Below are positions 12,372-13,398 of a stretch of DNA of 13,398 nucleotides, piece after piece (the stretch's first letter is position 1; each line of letters begins with the position of its first letter). The stretch is from Candidatus Woesearchaeota archaeon. GTDB lineage: Archaea; Nanobdellota; Nanobdellia; Woesearchaeales; ARS49. Both the position numbers and the translations under genes were made by a program. Below the pieces are notes generated by a model. The model worked only from the letters and a program-made list of their open reading frames with translations. It did no database searches and was not told where the DNA came from. The stretch lies in the NCBI GenBank assembly GCA_026394935.1, contig JAPLZR010000015.1, forward strand, positions 1 to 13,398. The letters run 5' to 3'.

Positions 12372-13208
12372 ATGAAATATTTAATGTTGTTTTTGCTGTT
12401 AATTCCGTTAGCCAGCGCATCTATCGTTATCAACCAAGTATTATACGACCCTATTGCTACTGAGAGCGGTGGCGAGGCTGTTGAGCTGAAGAATACTGGT
12501 TCGTTAGCTGTTGACATTTCCGGCTGGGTTATTGCTACTGAAAGCTCTGATGCTGATGCCACAATTCCCAATGGTGCCATCCTGCAGCCAGGCTCAACAT
12601 ATCTGATCGCGGATGAGGGCTGGGATGCTAACAAGGATGACAAGAGCTGGCGTTCTGCTGATTATGAGGAAAAGATTACTCTTGGAAACAGCGACAGCGG
12701 TGTTGCTTTGTTAGCTAATGGCACATTAATTGATGCTGTTGGCTGGGGTGATGTTGAAGGTATTGAAGGAAGCCTGTATGATGGTTCTCCTGCTGTTTTG
12801 GTTGCTTCTGGCAGGTCTTTGTTGAGAATCCTGGACACAAATGATAACAGCAAAGACTTTACCGGATCCATTGCTGATTTTCAGCCTGGCATTCCTGTGC
12901 CTGTGACTGCTGATGTTGTGATTACCGCTCCGGTTATTGAAATCTCTAAGTCTCTTAATCTTGCTCCGGAAGGTGTCTTGTCAATCAGGAACAACGGTGC
13001 ATCAGATGTCATCATCAAGTTGCTCTTTAACGATTTTGCTTGCAAGAATTTCACGATTTCGAAGAGCGCGATATCGCTGGATGGTCCTTCAGAGTTTACT
13101 ATTCAACCAAATTCAGAGCACAAGTCAAAGGTTGGTTTGAGAATTCCTGCGAATGCTGTTCCTGGCAAGTACACGTCCACCCTTCGCGTAATTATTTCTG
13201 GTTCCTGA
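12372..13208 (+). CDS. Secreted lamin-tail-domain (LTD) protein
   Basis: A 278-residue secreted protein. Residues 1-16 are a signal peptide (MKYLMLFLLLIPLASA). Residues 17-165 form a lamin-tail domain, an Ig-like fold common on archaeal and bacterial surfaces: IVINQVLYDP, GGEAVELKNTGSLAVDISGW, a LQPGSTYLIAD strand and LIDAVGWGD, with the closing SLLRILDTNDNSKDF. Residues about 185-278 are a second beta-sandwich of the NEW3/COG1361 kind (LSIRNNGASDVIIKL, then VGLRIPANAVPGKYTSTLRV). LTD domains often mediate surface attachment or accompany nucleases; no nuclease domain is present. There is no C-terminal membrane helix and just one cysteine (C224) in contrast to the neighbours. Its last 17 bp overlap the convergent mini-protein gene. 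Confidence 0.82.
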   Translation: MKYLMLFLLLIPLASASIVINQVLYDPIATESGGEAVELKNTGSLAVDISGWVIATESSDADATIPNGAILQPGSTYLIADEGWDANKDDKSWRSADYEEKITLGNSDSGVALLANGTLIDAVGWGDVEGIEGSLYDGSPAVLVASGRSLLRILDTNDNSKDFTGSIADFQPGIPVPVTADVVITAPVIEISKSLNLAPEGVLSIRNNGASDVIIKLLFNDFACKNFTISKSAISLDGPSEFTIQPNSEHKSKVGLRIPANAVPGKYTSTLRVIISGS

Positions 13209-13317
13209 AGCAGACGAGACAGGATTTTCTTATCCAGCAGTTCGGACACTGTTCATGCGTTTCGTACTTTTTCCCAAAGCACGGGTCCTGCACGGTTTTG
13301 AACATTTTTGTTTCCAT
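13192..13317 (-). CDS. 41-residue cysteine-rich mini-protein (putative zinc-binding)
   Basis: A short gene encoding 41 residues with five cysteines: C13 in DPCFGKKY, then CPNC (C24, C27) and C33-x2-C36 in SCLVC. The spacing C-x2-C-x5-C-x2-C suits zinc binding. The DPCFGKxY...C-x2-C pattern resembles small cysteine motifs (CFGxY-type) seen in other microbial and viral proteins of unknown function; that resemblance is from memory. It begins METKMF; the second Met at residue 5 (13305) is an alternative start. Two TATA candidates precede it and GAGGCG lies close before the ATG. It converges on the LTD gene, overlapping it by 17 bp. I judge it real because five of 41 codons are Cys in a regular pattern. 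Confidence 0.6.
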   Translation of the reverse strand: METKMFKTVQDPCFGKKYETHEQCPNCWIRKSCLVCFRNQK

Positions 13318-13340
13318 AACGCCTCAACCTTAAGAATAAT

Positions 13341-13368
13341 AGTATTTAATGACAGGGAAGTATTTAAA
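13341..13368 (-). promoter_or_regulatory. Doubled TATA region before the mini-protein gene
   Basis: AGTATTTAA occurs at 13341-13349 and 13359-13367 (plus strand), an 18-bp direct repeat. On the minus strand they read TTAAATACT. The distal one (TTTAAATA, 13368-13361) predicts a start near 13338 and a 21-nt leader with GAGG; the proximal one predicts a nearly leaderless start. Confidence 0.45.
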
Positions 13369-13369
13369 C

Positions 13370-13398
13370 CTTTCTGAATTTATATAAAATATATAGAC
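13370..13398. other. AT-rich window end, possible promoter of a gene beyond the edge
   Basis: TTTATATAAAATATATAG near 13379-13396 has TATA-like strings on both strands. No coding sequence follows within the window, so direction cannot be decided. Confidence 0.3.

Noticed and set aside
12372..13208. Frameshift or truncation at the end of the LTD protein, because it lacks a membrane anchor
   Set aside because: The second beta domain ends properly with a final strand (TSTLRVIISGS), and the DNA after the stop encodes a convincing gene on the other strand rather than a shifted continuation.

Overview
The window looks like chromosomal DNA of an uncultivated archaeon, most likely a DPANN member of the Woesearchaeota/Pacearchaeota type. 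This is an inference from three things. The promoters are archaeal (BRE plus TATA boxes such as TTTAAATA, often exactly 26 bp before a start codon). Ribosome sites are of the GGTGA/GGAGG kind. Several proteins resemble families I associate with DPANN genomes: putative S-layer proteins with paired cysteines, a lamin-tail-domain surface protein, a DUF1189-like membrane protein and an archaeal zinc-ribbon protein. No rRNA, tRNA, CRISPR array, insertion sequence or prophage was seen. The window is gene-dense; the longest gaps are about 130-180 bp and all hold promoters or hairpins.

Layout. 46-695 (minus): a VapBC-type toxin-antitoxin pair with an ATGA overlap. 860-4152 (plus): a large 821-residue putative S-layer/surface protein followed after 11 nt by a cytosolic Ser/Thr protein kinase. 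4149-4908: a short zinc-ribbon gene (minus) and a SAM methyltransferase gene (plus) diverge from one symmetric TATA element. 4829-5503 (minus): an unrecognised 224-residue protein whose 3' end overlaps the methyltransferase gene by 80 bp. 5579-7559 (plus): a tightly overlapping operon of a DUF1189-like membrane protein, a HAD-family phosphatase and a flavin-reductase-like protein, with a branched inverted-repeat element at the second junction and three palindromes after the last gene.

7735-13208 (plus) is a run of five separately promoted genes, four of which carry signal peptides: a membrane-tethered winged-helix regulator, a 534-residue cysteine-rich surface protein with an S-layer-like N-terminal domain, a charged helical protein, a 459-residue paralogue of the 821-residue surface protein, and a lamin-tail-domain protein. 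On the minus strand at the right end lies a 41-residue cysteine-rich mini-protein gene.

Common thread: most of the window appears to serve the cell envelope. The secreted proteins have even numbers of cysteines arranged in repeated pairs, suggesting an envelope held together by disulfides. A one-component membrane regulator and a Hanks-type kinase are the candidate signalling parts. The four largest secreted proteins have ribosome-binding sites, while most of the cytosolic operon-leading genes appear leaderless. The most unusual DNA-level features are a tandem hairpin array with compensating stem changes before a GC stem/T9 terminator (10123-10267), the branched structure inside the HAD gene tail (6972-7051), and the single TATA box placed to serve two leaderless genes (4386-4395).
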